Both the position numbers and the translations under genes were made by a program. The notes below the pieces were generated by a model that had not been told where the DNA came from, ran no database searches, and saw only the letters and a program-made list of their open reading frames with translations. A stretch of DNA of 7,459 nucleotides from WLJO01 sp046597895 (GTDB taxonomy: Bacteria; Actinomycetota; Acidimicrobiia; Acidimicrobiales; Ilumatobacteraceae): the NCBI GenBank assembly GCA_046597895.1, contig JBKJJS010000212.1, positions 1-7,459 on the forward strand, in the 5' to 3' direction. Below are positions 1 to 5,330 of the stretch, in pieces. Numbering within the stretch: the first letter of the stretch is position 1; the number at the start of each line of letters is the position of its first letter.

Positions 1-1
1 G

Positions 2-841
2 TTGGACATCGCAGGACACCTGCAGGTCACGGTGGCGCCATCCGCTCCGCTCGAACCGAATCTCGATCTCCGGCTGAGTCTGCTGAACGCCGCCGGCCTC
101 GTGATCGCCACATCCAATCCATCGGACCGGGGCGCACCGGTGCTTGACCTCAATGTGCTTGCGGGTCGCTACTACCTCGCCGTCGATGGTCTCGGGCAGG
201 GCAATCCGTTGGTCCCTGGTGGTTACTCGGACTACGCCAGCCTCGGGGTGTATGAACTCGCGGGAACGGCCATCCAGGACGGTCCCGGGCTCGGGCTGCC
301 TCCGGTGGCGGCGGGGAGCGGCACCCCGAACGGGGCACCGCTCACCATCGGCTTCTCCAGCGCCGGATCGTTCGACCCGGAGGGTGGAACGCTCACCTAT
401 TTCTGGCAGTTCGGCGACGGATACACGTCTCCTGACGCCAACCCGACGCGCACGTACCTCGCCCCCGGGACGTACGCAGCCAGCTTGACCGTCACGGATG
501 TCGAAGGGCAGCCGACATCGACAACGGTCCCGGTCGTGGTGGCGAACCCGGCCAAGCAGTTGAAGGTCAGCACGATCACCGGGATTCGGGTCCGCAAGGG
601 AACCGTCAAGGTCACCGTCACCGTGCTCGACGGCTTCGGCACACCGGTGCGGAGTGCCGTCGTCAGGGGCAAGTGGGCCGGTTCGTCGGTGACGAGGGTG
701 GGGTATACGAACTCCAAGGGCGTCGCCACCTTCATCCGGTACACCTCGAAGCCGGCGTCGTTCACGACGACGCGAGTGTCGCGGACGGCGCGCGTGTGGG
801 ATGGGGTCAACGCCACTGCCCTAGTCCCGGCCACCATTTGA
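2..841 (+). CDS. C-terminal part of a secreted PPC/PKD-domain protein (5' truncated)
   Basis: The reading frame is open from the left edge, so the true start lies outside the window; the TTG at position 2 is probably an internal Leu codon. In the 279 visible residues, about 1-90 resemble a bacterial pre-peptidase C-terminal (PPC-like) beta domain: LDLRLSLLNAAG, then AGRYYLAVDG and GGYSDYASLGVYELAG. Residues about 100-180 form a PKD domain with the core motif YFWQFGDG at 133-140, then PGTYAASLTVTD. Residues about 187-279 look like an Ig-like beta domain (VTVTVLDGFGTPV, then TNSKGVATF). I see no LPXTG motif or C-terminal membrane anchor. Such domain strings usually sit at the C-terminus of secreted proteases or other extracellular enzymes; the catalytic part, if any, is out of view, so no enzyme is named. 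It has no obvious link to glyA, 80 bp downstream. Confidence 0.8.
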   Translation: MDIAGHLQVTVAPSAPLEPNLDLRLSLLNAAGLVIATSNPSDRGAPVLDLNVLAGRYYLAVDGLGQGNPLVPGGYSDYASLGVYELAGTAIQDGPGLGLPPVAAGSGTPNGAPLTIGFSSAGSFDPEGGTLTYFWQFGDGYTSPDANPTRTYLAPGTYAASLTVTDVEGQPTSTTVPVVVANPAKQLKVSTITGIRVRKGTVKVTVTVLDGFGTPVRSAVVRGKWAGSSVTRVGYTNSKGVATFIRYTSKPASFTTTRVSRTARVWDGVNATALVPATI

Positions 842-891
842 CGTTCTGTCCATCCCTGCGGGTCTGACTTTTCGTCCATCGGGGCGGGGCG

Positions 892-911
892 CGCCGTAGG
901 GTCGCCGTAGG
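892..911 (+). repeat. Short direct repeat upstream of glyA
   Basis: CGCCGTAGG occurs at 892-900 and again at 903-911, an 11-bp period. The second copy ends in AGG, 10 nt before the glyA ATG, so it may act as a weak Shine-Dalgarno site. The rest of the 80-bp spacer (842-921) shows no clear terminator hairpin and no convincing -35/-10 pair. The repeat may be chance in GC-rich DNA. Confidence 0.35.
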
Positions 912-921
912 CTCCGGCGCC

Positions 922-2181
922 ATGCCCTACCCCTCGGATATCGACCCAGATGACGAAGTGTTCGCCCTCATCGAGCGCGAGGTCGTCCGCCAGACCACGG
1001 GTATCCAACTCATTGCCAGCGAGAACTTCACGTCCCCTGCCGTGATGCGCGCCGTCGGGTCCGTCCTCACCAACAAGTACAGCGAGGGGTACCCCCGCCG
1101 GCGGTATTACGGCGGTAACGAGGTGATCGACGAGATCGAACAGATGGCGATCGACCGCGCCAAGGAACTGTTCGGTGCAGACCACGCCAACGTGCAGCCC
1201 CATGCCGGCGCCAACGCCAACATCGGCGTCTACCTCGGCTTGCTCGAGCCCGGTGACACCGTGTTGGGGCTCTCGCTCGACCATGGCGGTCACCTCACAC
1301 ACGGCTCGCCCGTCAACGCCAGCGGGAAGCTGTACCACTTCGTGTCGTACAAAGTCAGCCCGAGCGACGAGCGGATCGACATGGATCAGGTCCGCGACCT
1401 GGCCAGGGAACATCGCCCGAAGATGATCGTGGCGGGCACCACCTCCTATCCCCGGCGCATCGATCCCGTGCCGTTCCGCGCCATCGCCGATGAGGTCGGA
1501 GCGCTGTTCATGTTCGACGCTGCCCACATCGCCGGCCTCGTGGCTGGGGGTCAGCACCCGGACCCTGTGCCGCACGCCGACGTCGTCACGTTCACGACGC
1601 ACAAGACGCTGCGCGGTCCGCGAGGTGGGGCGGTGCTCTCCAAGGCGGCCGTTGCCCCGGCCATCGACAAGGCCATGTTCCCGGGCCTTCAGGGTGGCCC
1701 GCTCGAGCACGTCATCGCCGGCAAAGCTGTGGCCTTCCGCGAGGCGATGCATCCGAGCTTCAAGGAGTACGCCGCCCAGATCGTTCGCAACGCGTCGGCG
1801 CTCGCTGCCGCGCTCACGGAGCAGGGCTTCCGGCTCGTGTCAGGCGGGACGGACAACCACCTCATGGTGGTGGACCTGCGCCCGTTCGACGCCGACCTGA
1901 CGGGCAAGGAAGCGCAGATCGTGCTCGATGTCGCGGCGATCACGCTGAACCGGAATGCCATTCCGGACGATCCCCGCAGCCCGTTCGTCACGAGCGGTGT
2001 GCGCATCGGCACGCCGTCGGTTACCACCCAGGGGATGAAGGAGCCGGAGATGGTCCGCATCGCCGCGCTCATCGCAAAGGCGCTACGCGGCCGAGCCGAC
2101 GATTCCGTGCTGGCGGCCGTCCGTGGCGAGGTCCACGACCTTTGCCTGGCCTTCCCCGCCTACCCCAACGGGGTCGGCTGA
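922..2181 (+). CDS. glyA: Serine hydroxymethyltransferase
   Basis: This PLP enzyme interconverts serine plus tetrahydrofolate with glycine plus 5,10-methylene-tetrahydrofolate in the cytosol, supplying one-carbon units. The 419-residue length is normal. Visible signatures: LIASENFTS (30-38), NKYSEGYP (51-58), RYYGG (61-65), folate-site HGGHLTHG (121-128), DAAHIAGLV (199-207) with Asp199 and His202 for the cofactor ring, and TTHKTLRGPRGG (225-236) with Lys228 as the Schiff-base lysine. SGVRIGTPS (358-366) holds the substrate-carboxylate Arg361. Oddity: the phosphate-binding loop reads PHAGANAN (93-100), where E. coli has PHSGSQAN, so both loop serines and the Gln are replaced. Ala at the second serine is common in homologues; loss of the first is less usual. 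The ATG at 922 is preceded by only a weak AGG (909-911). A glyA copy beside wecA-atp is familiar from streptomycetes, in my recollection. The gene ends in a perfect 22-bp tandem duplication. Confidence 0.96.
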   Translation: MPYPSDIDPDDEVFALIEREVVRQTTGIQLIASENFTSPAVMRAVGSVLTNKYSEGYPRRRYYGGNEVIDEIEQMAIDRAKELFGADHANVQPHAGANANIGVYLGLLEPGDTVLGLSLDHGGHLTHGSPVNASGKLYHFVSYKVSPSDERIDMDQVRDLAREHRPKMIVAGTTSYPRRIDPVPFRAIADEVGALFMFDAAHIAGLVAGGQHPDPVPHADVVTFTTHKTLRGPRGGAVLSKAAVAPAIDKAMFPGLQGGPLEHVIAGKAVAFREAMHPSFKEYAAQIVRNASALAAALTEQGFRLVSGGTDNHLMVVDLRPFDADLTGKEAQIVLDVAAITLNRNAIPDDPRSPFVTSGVRIGTPSVTTQGMKEPEMVRIAALIAKALRGRADDSVLAAVRGEVHDLCLAFPAYPNGVG

Positions 2182-2203
2182 CTACCCCAACGGGGTCGGC
2201 TGA
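2160..2203 (+). repeat. Perfect 22-bp tandem duplication over the glyA stop codon
   Basis: Positions 2160-2181 and 2182-2203 are identical 22-bp units placed head to tail. The first encodes the last residues of GlyA and its TGA; the second repeats this outside the gene and carries another TGA in a different frame. Each unit contains ACCCC-AAC-GGGGT (2162-2174 and 2184-2196), which can form a hairpin of 5 bp with a 3-nt loop. No T-tract follows, so an intrinsic terminator is not supported, although two GC-rich hairpins could weakly affect read-through or mRNA stability. Perfect identity suggests a recent slippage or unequal-exchange event. Confidence 0.9.
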
Positions 2204-2239
2204 GAGTCGCTCCGTCCGCCGTCAGTACGCTCGGCGGCG

Positions 2240-3394
2240 ATGATTGACGGGTTCGGCTACCTCGTTGTCGGAGCCGTTGCCGCCGGTGTCACTTTTGCGC
2301 TGACGCCCCTCGTCGCCTGGTTCGCCCGCCGGGTCGGGTGGGTGGTAGAACCCGACGAACGCAGGGTGCACACGCGTACGACCCCGGATGTCGGCGGCAT
2401 CGCCATGTTCGGTGGCTTTCTCGCCGCCATGGGCGTGGCGTGGTCCATGGACCGCTTCCGGCCGCTGTTTGCCGATAACTCCGAGGCGCTCGGAGTGGTG
2501 CTGGCGTGCACGCTCGTGTTCGCCGTCGGCCTCGTCGACGACGTTCACGAACTCTCCGCTCCGGCCAAGGTCACCGGCATTGTGCTCGCCGGCATTGTGC
2601 TCGTGATCTTCGGCGTCACGATGTATTACTTCCGCATTCCCTTCCTCGATGTCTTTGTGCTGGGCCAGGACTGGGTGCCGCTCGTCACGGTGATGTGGTT
2701 GCTCGGGATGACCCAGGCCATCAACCTGATCGACGGTCTCGATGGCCTCGCCGCCGGCATCGTCGGTATCGGGGCGGTGGCGTTCTTCATCTACAGCCGC
2801 CGTCTCGACCATCTCGACCTGCTCGGCTCGCAGAACCTCGGGCCGCTCATCGCCATCATCGCCGCCGGCCTTTGCATCGGTTTCCTGCCCCACAACCTTC
2901 ATCCGGCGAAGATCTTCATGGGCGACGGCGGGGCGCTGTTCCTCGGTGCACTGATGGCCGTGGCGACGAGCGTCGTCGGTGGTCGAGCCGATCCGTCGAC
3001 CCAACAGTTCACCGGTCAGACGTACTTCTTCTTCGCTCCGCTGTTCATTCCGTTGTTCATTCTCGGCGTGCCGATTCTCGACATGCTGTTTGCCATCGTG
3101 CGCCGGGCCAGCCGCCGCCAGGGCGTCGCCACAGCCGACAAAGGGCACCTGCACCACCGTCTGATGAACCTCGGGCATGGTCAACGGCGCAGCGTGCTCA
3201 TCCTGTGGGCCTGGACGGCGTTGCTCTCCGGCTTCGTGTTGTATCCGGCGTTCACACGGACGGGCCAGGCGTTTGCCCCCCTCGGAGTGCTGGCCATCGG
3301 GCTGGCGTTGTATACGGTGTTGCGACCTCGGCTCCTTCACCGCCGGGATTTGCCGCCGAAGTTGCCCGACGAGCCGGGATCGCGTACATTGTGA
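2240..3394 (+). CDS. wecA: Polyprenyl-phosphate sugar-1-phosphate transferase, WecA/TagO/Rfe family
   Basis: This integral membrane enzyme moves a sugar-1-phosphate, probably GlcNAc-1-phosphate from UDP-GlcNAc, onto a polyprenyl phosphate at the inner face of the membrane. That is the first step of a cell-wall or surface glycan. Family motifs appear in order: PDERRVHTRTTPDVGG (38-53), the Mg2+ motif GLVDD (97-101), INLIDGLDGLAAG (161-173), IFMGDGG (225-231) and the HxHH motif HLHHRL (303-308). About ten or eleven hydrophobic segments run through the 384 residues, normal for the family. MraY is less likely because of the HLHHRL/MGDGG context and the absence of a mur cluster. The ATG at 2240 has no clear Shine-Dalgarno site. 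The mycobacterial counterpart (rfe) also lies just upstream of the atp genes. The exact sugar and lipid are not visible. The stop codon lies inside a palindrome at 3389-3406. Confidence 0.9.
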   Translation: MIDGFGYLVVGAVAAGVTFALTPLVAWFARRVGWVVEPDERRVHTRTTPDVGGIAMFGGFLAAMGVAWSMDRFRPLFADNSEALGVVLACTLVFAVGLVDDVHELSAPAKVTGIVLAGIVLVIFGVTMYYFRIPFLDVFVLGQDWVPLVTVMWLLGMTQAINLIDGLDGLAAGIVGIGAVAFFIYSRRLDHLDLLGSQNLGPLIAIIAAGLCIGFLPHNLHPAKIFMGDGGALFLGALMAVATSVVGGRADPSTQQFTGQTYFFFAPLFIPLFILGVPILDMLFAIVRRASRRQGVATADKGHLHHRLMNLGHGQRRSVLILWAWTALLSGFVLYPAFTRTGQAFAPLGVLAIGLALYTVLRPRLLHRRDLPPKLPDEPGSRTL

Positions 3395-3406
3395 GCGAAA
3401 TCACAA
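3389..3406. promoter_or_regulatory. CRP/GlxR-like palindromic operator at the head of the atp operon
   Basis: The sequence TTGTGA-GCGAAA-TCACAA is an 18-bp inverted repeat with two perfect 6-bp arms. It contains exactly TGTGA-N6-TCACA, the known consensus of cAMP-receptor-type regulators (E. coli CRP, corynebacterial GlxR, mycobacterial Crp). It overlaps the wecA-like stop codon (3392-3394) and lies 23 nt upstream of the first atp start (3430). I cannot see a convincing -10 box at a fixed distance, so activation or repression cannot be told. Binding is inferred from the motif only. Confidence 0.55.
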
Positions 3407-3429
3407 GCTCGGTCTGAACCTACGACACC

Positions 3430-3729
3430 GTGAAACCCCTGCCCCTGCCCCTGAACCGAACCCCCAGCCCGGCTGCGGCCGATATGAATCGCGGCATCTC
3501 GCACGGCGTCGAGATCGCCGGGGTCTTGCTGTTGTTCTTCTTCATCGGGTTCGTGCTCGACCACGTGTTCGGTACGAAACCGTGGTTCATGGTGATCTTC
3601 ACCGTTCTCGGCATCCTGGGCATCTTCGTACGGGCGTGGTACGGCTACACCTACGAGATGGACCGGCTGGACGCGCAGCGCCGAGCCCCGGTTGCGGCCC
3701 CGCCGACTCGAACGGATCAGCCCTCGTGA
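3430..3729 (+). CDS. atpZ: AtpZ/AtpI-family small membrane protein, first gene of the atp operon
   Basis: The product is a 99-residue protein with two membrane segments (about 28-47 and 52-71). It matches the AtpZ-type family found at the start of ATP synthase operons: a GVEIAG...GFVLDHVFGTKP stretch (26-51) with Asp44 in the conserved G-x-x-LD position, then GILGIFVRAWYGY. Family members are proposed to help c-ring assembly or Mg2+/Ca2+ supply; the role here is inferred from family and position. The start is uncertain. GTG 3430 gives a Pro-rich, repeat-encoded N-terminus (PLPLPL). ATG 3484 (residue 19) would give an 81-residue protein starting just before the conserved part. Neither has a Shine-Dalgarno site. 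The stop TGA shares bases with the next ATG (TGATG at 3727-3731), indicating translational coupling to atpI. Confidence 0.75.
   Translation: MKPLPLPLNRTPSPAAADMNRGISHGVEIAGVLLLFFFIGFVLDHVFGTKPWFMVIFTVLGILGIFVRAWYGYTYEMDRLDAQRRAPVAAPPTRTDQPS
3436..3453 (+). repeat. Hexanucleotide repeat (CCCCTG)x3
   Basis: Three perfect tandem copies of CCCCTG lie right after the GTG start of the AtpZ-like gene and would encode Pro-Leu three times. A 6-bp unit keeps the frame if its copy number changes, so variation would only alter N-terminal length. It could instead be untranslated leader if the ATG at 3484 is the real start. Confidence 0.6.
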
Positions 3730-4199
3730 TGACCGCTTCGCCGTTCACCACTCGTCTCGAAGGGCCGGCGCCCGAGGTCGAGGTCACCCGCGACATGCTG
3801 CGTCGCGGTGTGTGGGGCGCACCCGTCCTCATCGCGATCTGTGCTGCCATCTGGGGCGGGGCCGGGGCCTTGTCGTCGGCGTTCGCCATCGCCCTCGTGA
3901 TGTTCAACTTCGCGCTGTCGGCCGGCATCATCGCCTGGGCCTCGCGGATCTCGCTCGTCGTGCTCATGGGGGCCGTGATGTTCGGCTACCTCCTGCGTCT
4001 CGGCATCATCTTTCTCGCAGTGTTCCTCGTCCACGAGGCCGGGTGGGTTTCCCTCCCGGCCCTCGGAACGAGCATCATCGTCACTCATCTCGGGCTCCTC
4101 ATCTGGGAACTCCGCTACGTCTCGATGTCACTCGCCTATCCCGGCCTGAAGCCCACTTCGAACAACTCCACCCAGCGCAACTCCGACAAGAGCAACTGA
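3729..4199 (+). CDS. atpI: ATP synthase protein I (AtpI), Fo assembly accessory
   Basis: This 156-residue membrane protein has about four hydrophobic helices (roughly 28-46, 48-71, 74-102 and 108-127), a charged N-terminal region of about 27 residues (EVEVTRDMLRRG) and a polar C-tail rich in Asn and Ser. Its size, topology and place directly before atpB fit AtpI, which in other bacteria assists assembly or stability of the c ring and is not part of the final enzyme. Sequence motifs in this family are weak, so position is the stronger evidence. The ATG at 3729 overlaps the upstream stop as TGATG; a GTG one codon earlier (3726) is an alternative start. The frame stays open far upstream, but that part overlaps the wecA and atpZ genes and is not coding. 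The gene ends 11 nt before atpB. Confidence 0.8.
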   Translation: MTASPFTTRLEGPAPEVEVTRDMLRRGVWGAPVLIAICAAIWGGAGALSSAFAIALVMFNFALSAGIIAWASRISLVVLMGAVMFGYLLRLGIIFLAVFLVHEAGWVSLPALGTSIIVTHLGLLIWELRYVSMSLAYPGLKPTSNNSTQRNSDKSN

Positions 4200-4210
4200 G
4201 GTACTCCGGC

Positions 4211-4972
4211 ATGTTCGCCCTTGAATTCCCGCCGATCAACGAGCTCATTCGTTGGAAGGACGCGTACGGGTCCCTCAACAAGGTCGGGATGCTGGCCATT
4301 CTGGCTGCCCTCATCGGCATCACGATCTTCCTGCTCGCCGGGCGCAAAGACCCGATGGTGGCGCCGACGGGTGTGCGCAACCTGGCGGAGACAGGTGTGG
4401 AGTTCATCGAGGATCAGATCGTGATGCAGACCATCGGTGAGGACGGGCTCGGCTGGACGCCCTTCCTGCTCACGATGTTCGTGTTCATCTACCTCTGCAA
4501 CCTGCCCGGCATCATCCCGATCCTGCAGTTCCCGGCCACAGCCCGCATGGCGCTGCCGCTCTTCCTGGCGGTCGTCGTGTGGCTCGTCTACAACGCCGTC
4601 GGGTTCAGGCACCACGGCCTCGGGTACCTCAAGAACTCGCTCTTCCCGCCTGGTGTGCCGAAGGCCATGTACCTCCTCGTCACGCCCATCGAGTTCATCT
4701 CGACGTTCATCGTGCGCCCCTTCTCCCTGGCCATCCGACTCTTCGCCAACATGCTGGCCGGCCACATGCTGCTCGTCACGTTCGCTCTCCTGTCGAACGC
4801 CATGCTCTTCGCCGAGACGAACAAGTGGCTGTTGAAGCCCATGACCATCCTGCCGATGTTCATGCTCCTCTTCCTCACGGCGTTCGAGGTGTTGGTCGGC
4901 TTCCTGCAGGCCTTCATCTTCACCATCCTCACCGGCGTCTACATCGGTCAGGCGAAGCACCCCGCGCACTGA
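4211..4972 (+). CDS. atpB: F1Fo-ATP synthase subunit a
   Basis: Subunit a is the membrane stator that forms the two proton half-channels against the c ring. The 253-residue protein has the expected hydrophobic helices and the family signature SLAIRLFANMLAGH (172-185), in which Arg176 is the essential arginine (E. coli Arg210). The last helices carry AFEVLVGFLQAFIF (224-237), with Gln233 matching E. coli Gln252. The E. coli pair Glu219/His245 is present here as His185/Glu226, the charge-swapped arrangement I recall from mycobacteria and mitochondria. Asn97 and Pro99 in the CNLPG segment are typical. GAGG at 4198-4201 lies 9 nt upstream of ATG 4211 and overlaps the atpI stop, supporting this start. 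The frame is also open upstream of 4211, but that is only a shadow of atpI. Confidence 0.97.
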   Translation: MFALEFPPINELIRWKDAYGSLNKVGMLAILAALIGITIFLLAGRKDPMVAPTGVRNLAETGVEFIEDQIVMQTIGEDGLGWTPFLLTMFVFIYLCNLPGIIPILQFPATARMALPLFLAVVVWLVYNAVGFRHHGLGYLKNSLFPPGVPKAMYLLVTPIEFISTFIVRPFSLAIRLFANMLAGHMLLVTFALLSNAMLFAETNKWLLKPMTILPMFMLLFLTAFEVLVGFLQAFIFTILTGVYIGQAKHPAH

Positions 4973-4987
4973 CCTGCGCCCGCACCC

Positions 4988-5015
4988 AGATCTCCCTACC
5001 AAGATCTCCCAACTA
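4988..5015 (+). repeat. 14-bp imperfect direct repeat / small hairpin in the atpE leader
   Basis: AGATCTCCC occurs at 4988-4996 and 5002-5010 with a 14-bp period; the units differ only after position 9. Since AGATCT is self-complementary, the two copies (4988-4993 and 5002-5007) can also pair as a 6-bp stem with an 8-nt loop. It sits in the 70-nt spacer between atpB and atpE (4973-5042), the longest gap inside the operon, and is followed by an A-rich Shine-Dalgarno region. A role in tuning c-subunit translation or mRNA processing is possible but inferred. Confidence 0.5.
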
Positions 5016-5025
5016 CCAGAGCAAT

Positions 5026-5030
5026 AGGAG
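5026..5030 (+). promoter_or_regulatory. Shine-Dalgarno site of atpE
   Basis: AGGAG lies 12 nt upstream of the atpE ATG, inside an A-rich, weakly structured stretch (about 5011-5040) that contrasts with the GC-rich surroundings. This is the best-exposed ribosome site in the window and fits the high copy number needed for subunit c. Confidence 0.65.
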
Positions 5031-5042
5031 AACACCACCATC

Positions 5043-5321
5043 ATGGAAGCGCTCGCGAGAGTCATCGCCCAGGCCGAACCGGTCTTGACGGCCAGCGACC
5101 TCAAGAAGAACAACGCCGCGATCGGCGCCGGGTTCGCGTATGGCCTCGCCGCCATCGGCCCTGGCATCGGCATCGGATACGTGGTTGGCAAGGCCATCGA
5201 ATCGATGGCGCGCCAACCCGAGTCGGCTGGCATGGTCCGAACCACGATGTTCCTGGGCATCGCCTTCACCGAGGCGCTTGCTCTGATCGGCTTCGTGGTC
5301 TTCATCCTCCTCGGCTTGTAA
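5043..5321 (+). CDS. atpE: F1Fo-ATP synthase subunit c (proteolipid)
   Basis: Subunit c forms the rotating ring that carries protons. The 92-residue product is a helical hairpin: helix 1 about 26-50 with the glycine motif GPGIGIGYVVG (39-49), polar loop ARQPE (56-60) and helix 2 about 66-91 with the ion-binding Glu77 in GIAFTEALALIG. At the positions that hold Na+ in Ilyobacter-type rings (Gln32 and Ser66), this protein has Ile44 and Ala78, so proton coupling is expected. The N-terminus is about 15 residues longer than the usual 75-80-residue protein (MEALARVIAQAEPVLTASDL) and mildly amphipathic. The ATG at 5043 with AGGAG upstream supports the long form, and no Met or Val start lies nearer helix 1 with a ribosome site. 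The TAA stop overlaps the next ribosome site. Confidence 0.97.
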   Translation: MEALARVIAQAEPVLTASDLKKNNAAIGAGFAYGLAAIGPGIGIGYVVGKAIESMARQPESAGMVRTTMFLGIAFTEALALIGFVVFILLGL

Positions 5322-5325
5322 GGAG
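5321..5325 (+). promoter_or_regulatory. Shine-Dalgarno site of the b' gene, overlapping the atpE stop
   Basis: AGGAG begins on the last base of the atpE TAA (5319-5321) and lies 5 nt before GTG 5331. It decides the start of the b' gene, since it places the long acidic N-terminal segment inside the protein rather than in a leader. The overlap suggests re-initiation by ribosomes finishing atpE. Confidence 0.7.
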
Positions 5326-5330
5326 CGCCT

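Noticed and set aside
888..895. GGCGCGCC palindrome upstream of glyA
   Set aside because: An 8-bp GC palindrome is expected by chance in DNA of this composition and has no second site or promoter nearby.
397..1752. Long open frame on the minus strand opposite the PKD gene and glyA
   Set aside because: It is antisense to two well-supported genes, low in hydrophobic pattern and rich in Arg/Gly/Val/His as expected from a GC-rich complement; no family motif seen.
2162..2196. Intrinsic terminator after glyA
   Set aside because: The two mini-hairpins have only 5-bp stems and no T-tract follows, so termination is not supported; kept only as a repeat.
2222..3340. Minus-strand open frame opposite the wecA-like gene
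   Set aside because: Highly charged, repetitive composition typical of the complement of a hydrophobic gene; no start context and no recognisable domain.
3389..3417. TTGTGA as a -35 box with a downstream -10
   Set aside because: At 17-18 bp spacing the sequence is GTCTGA/TCTGAA, a poor -10 match; the symmetric palindrome explains the bases better.
3177..3728. Upstream extension of the atpI frame
   Set aside because: It overlaps the wecA and atpZ genes in another frame and is Arg/Cys/Ser-rich; the real gene begins at ATG 3729 (or GTG 3726).
3692..4210. Upstream extension of the atpB frame
   Set aside because: It overlaps atpI and is full of Arg/His; GAGG plus ATG 4211 fits the known start of subunit a.
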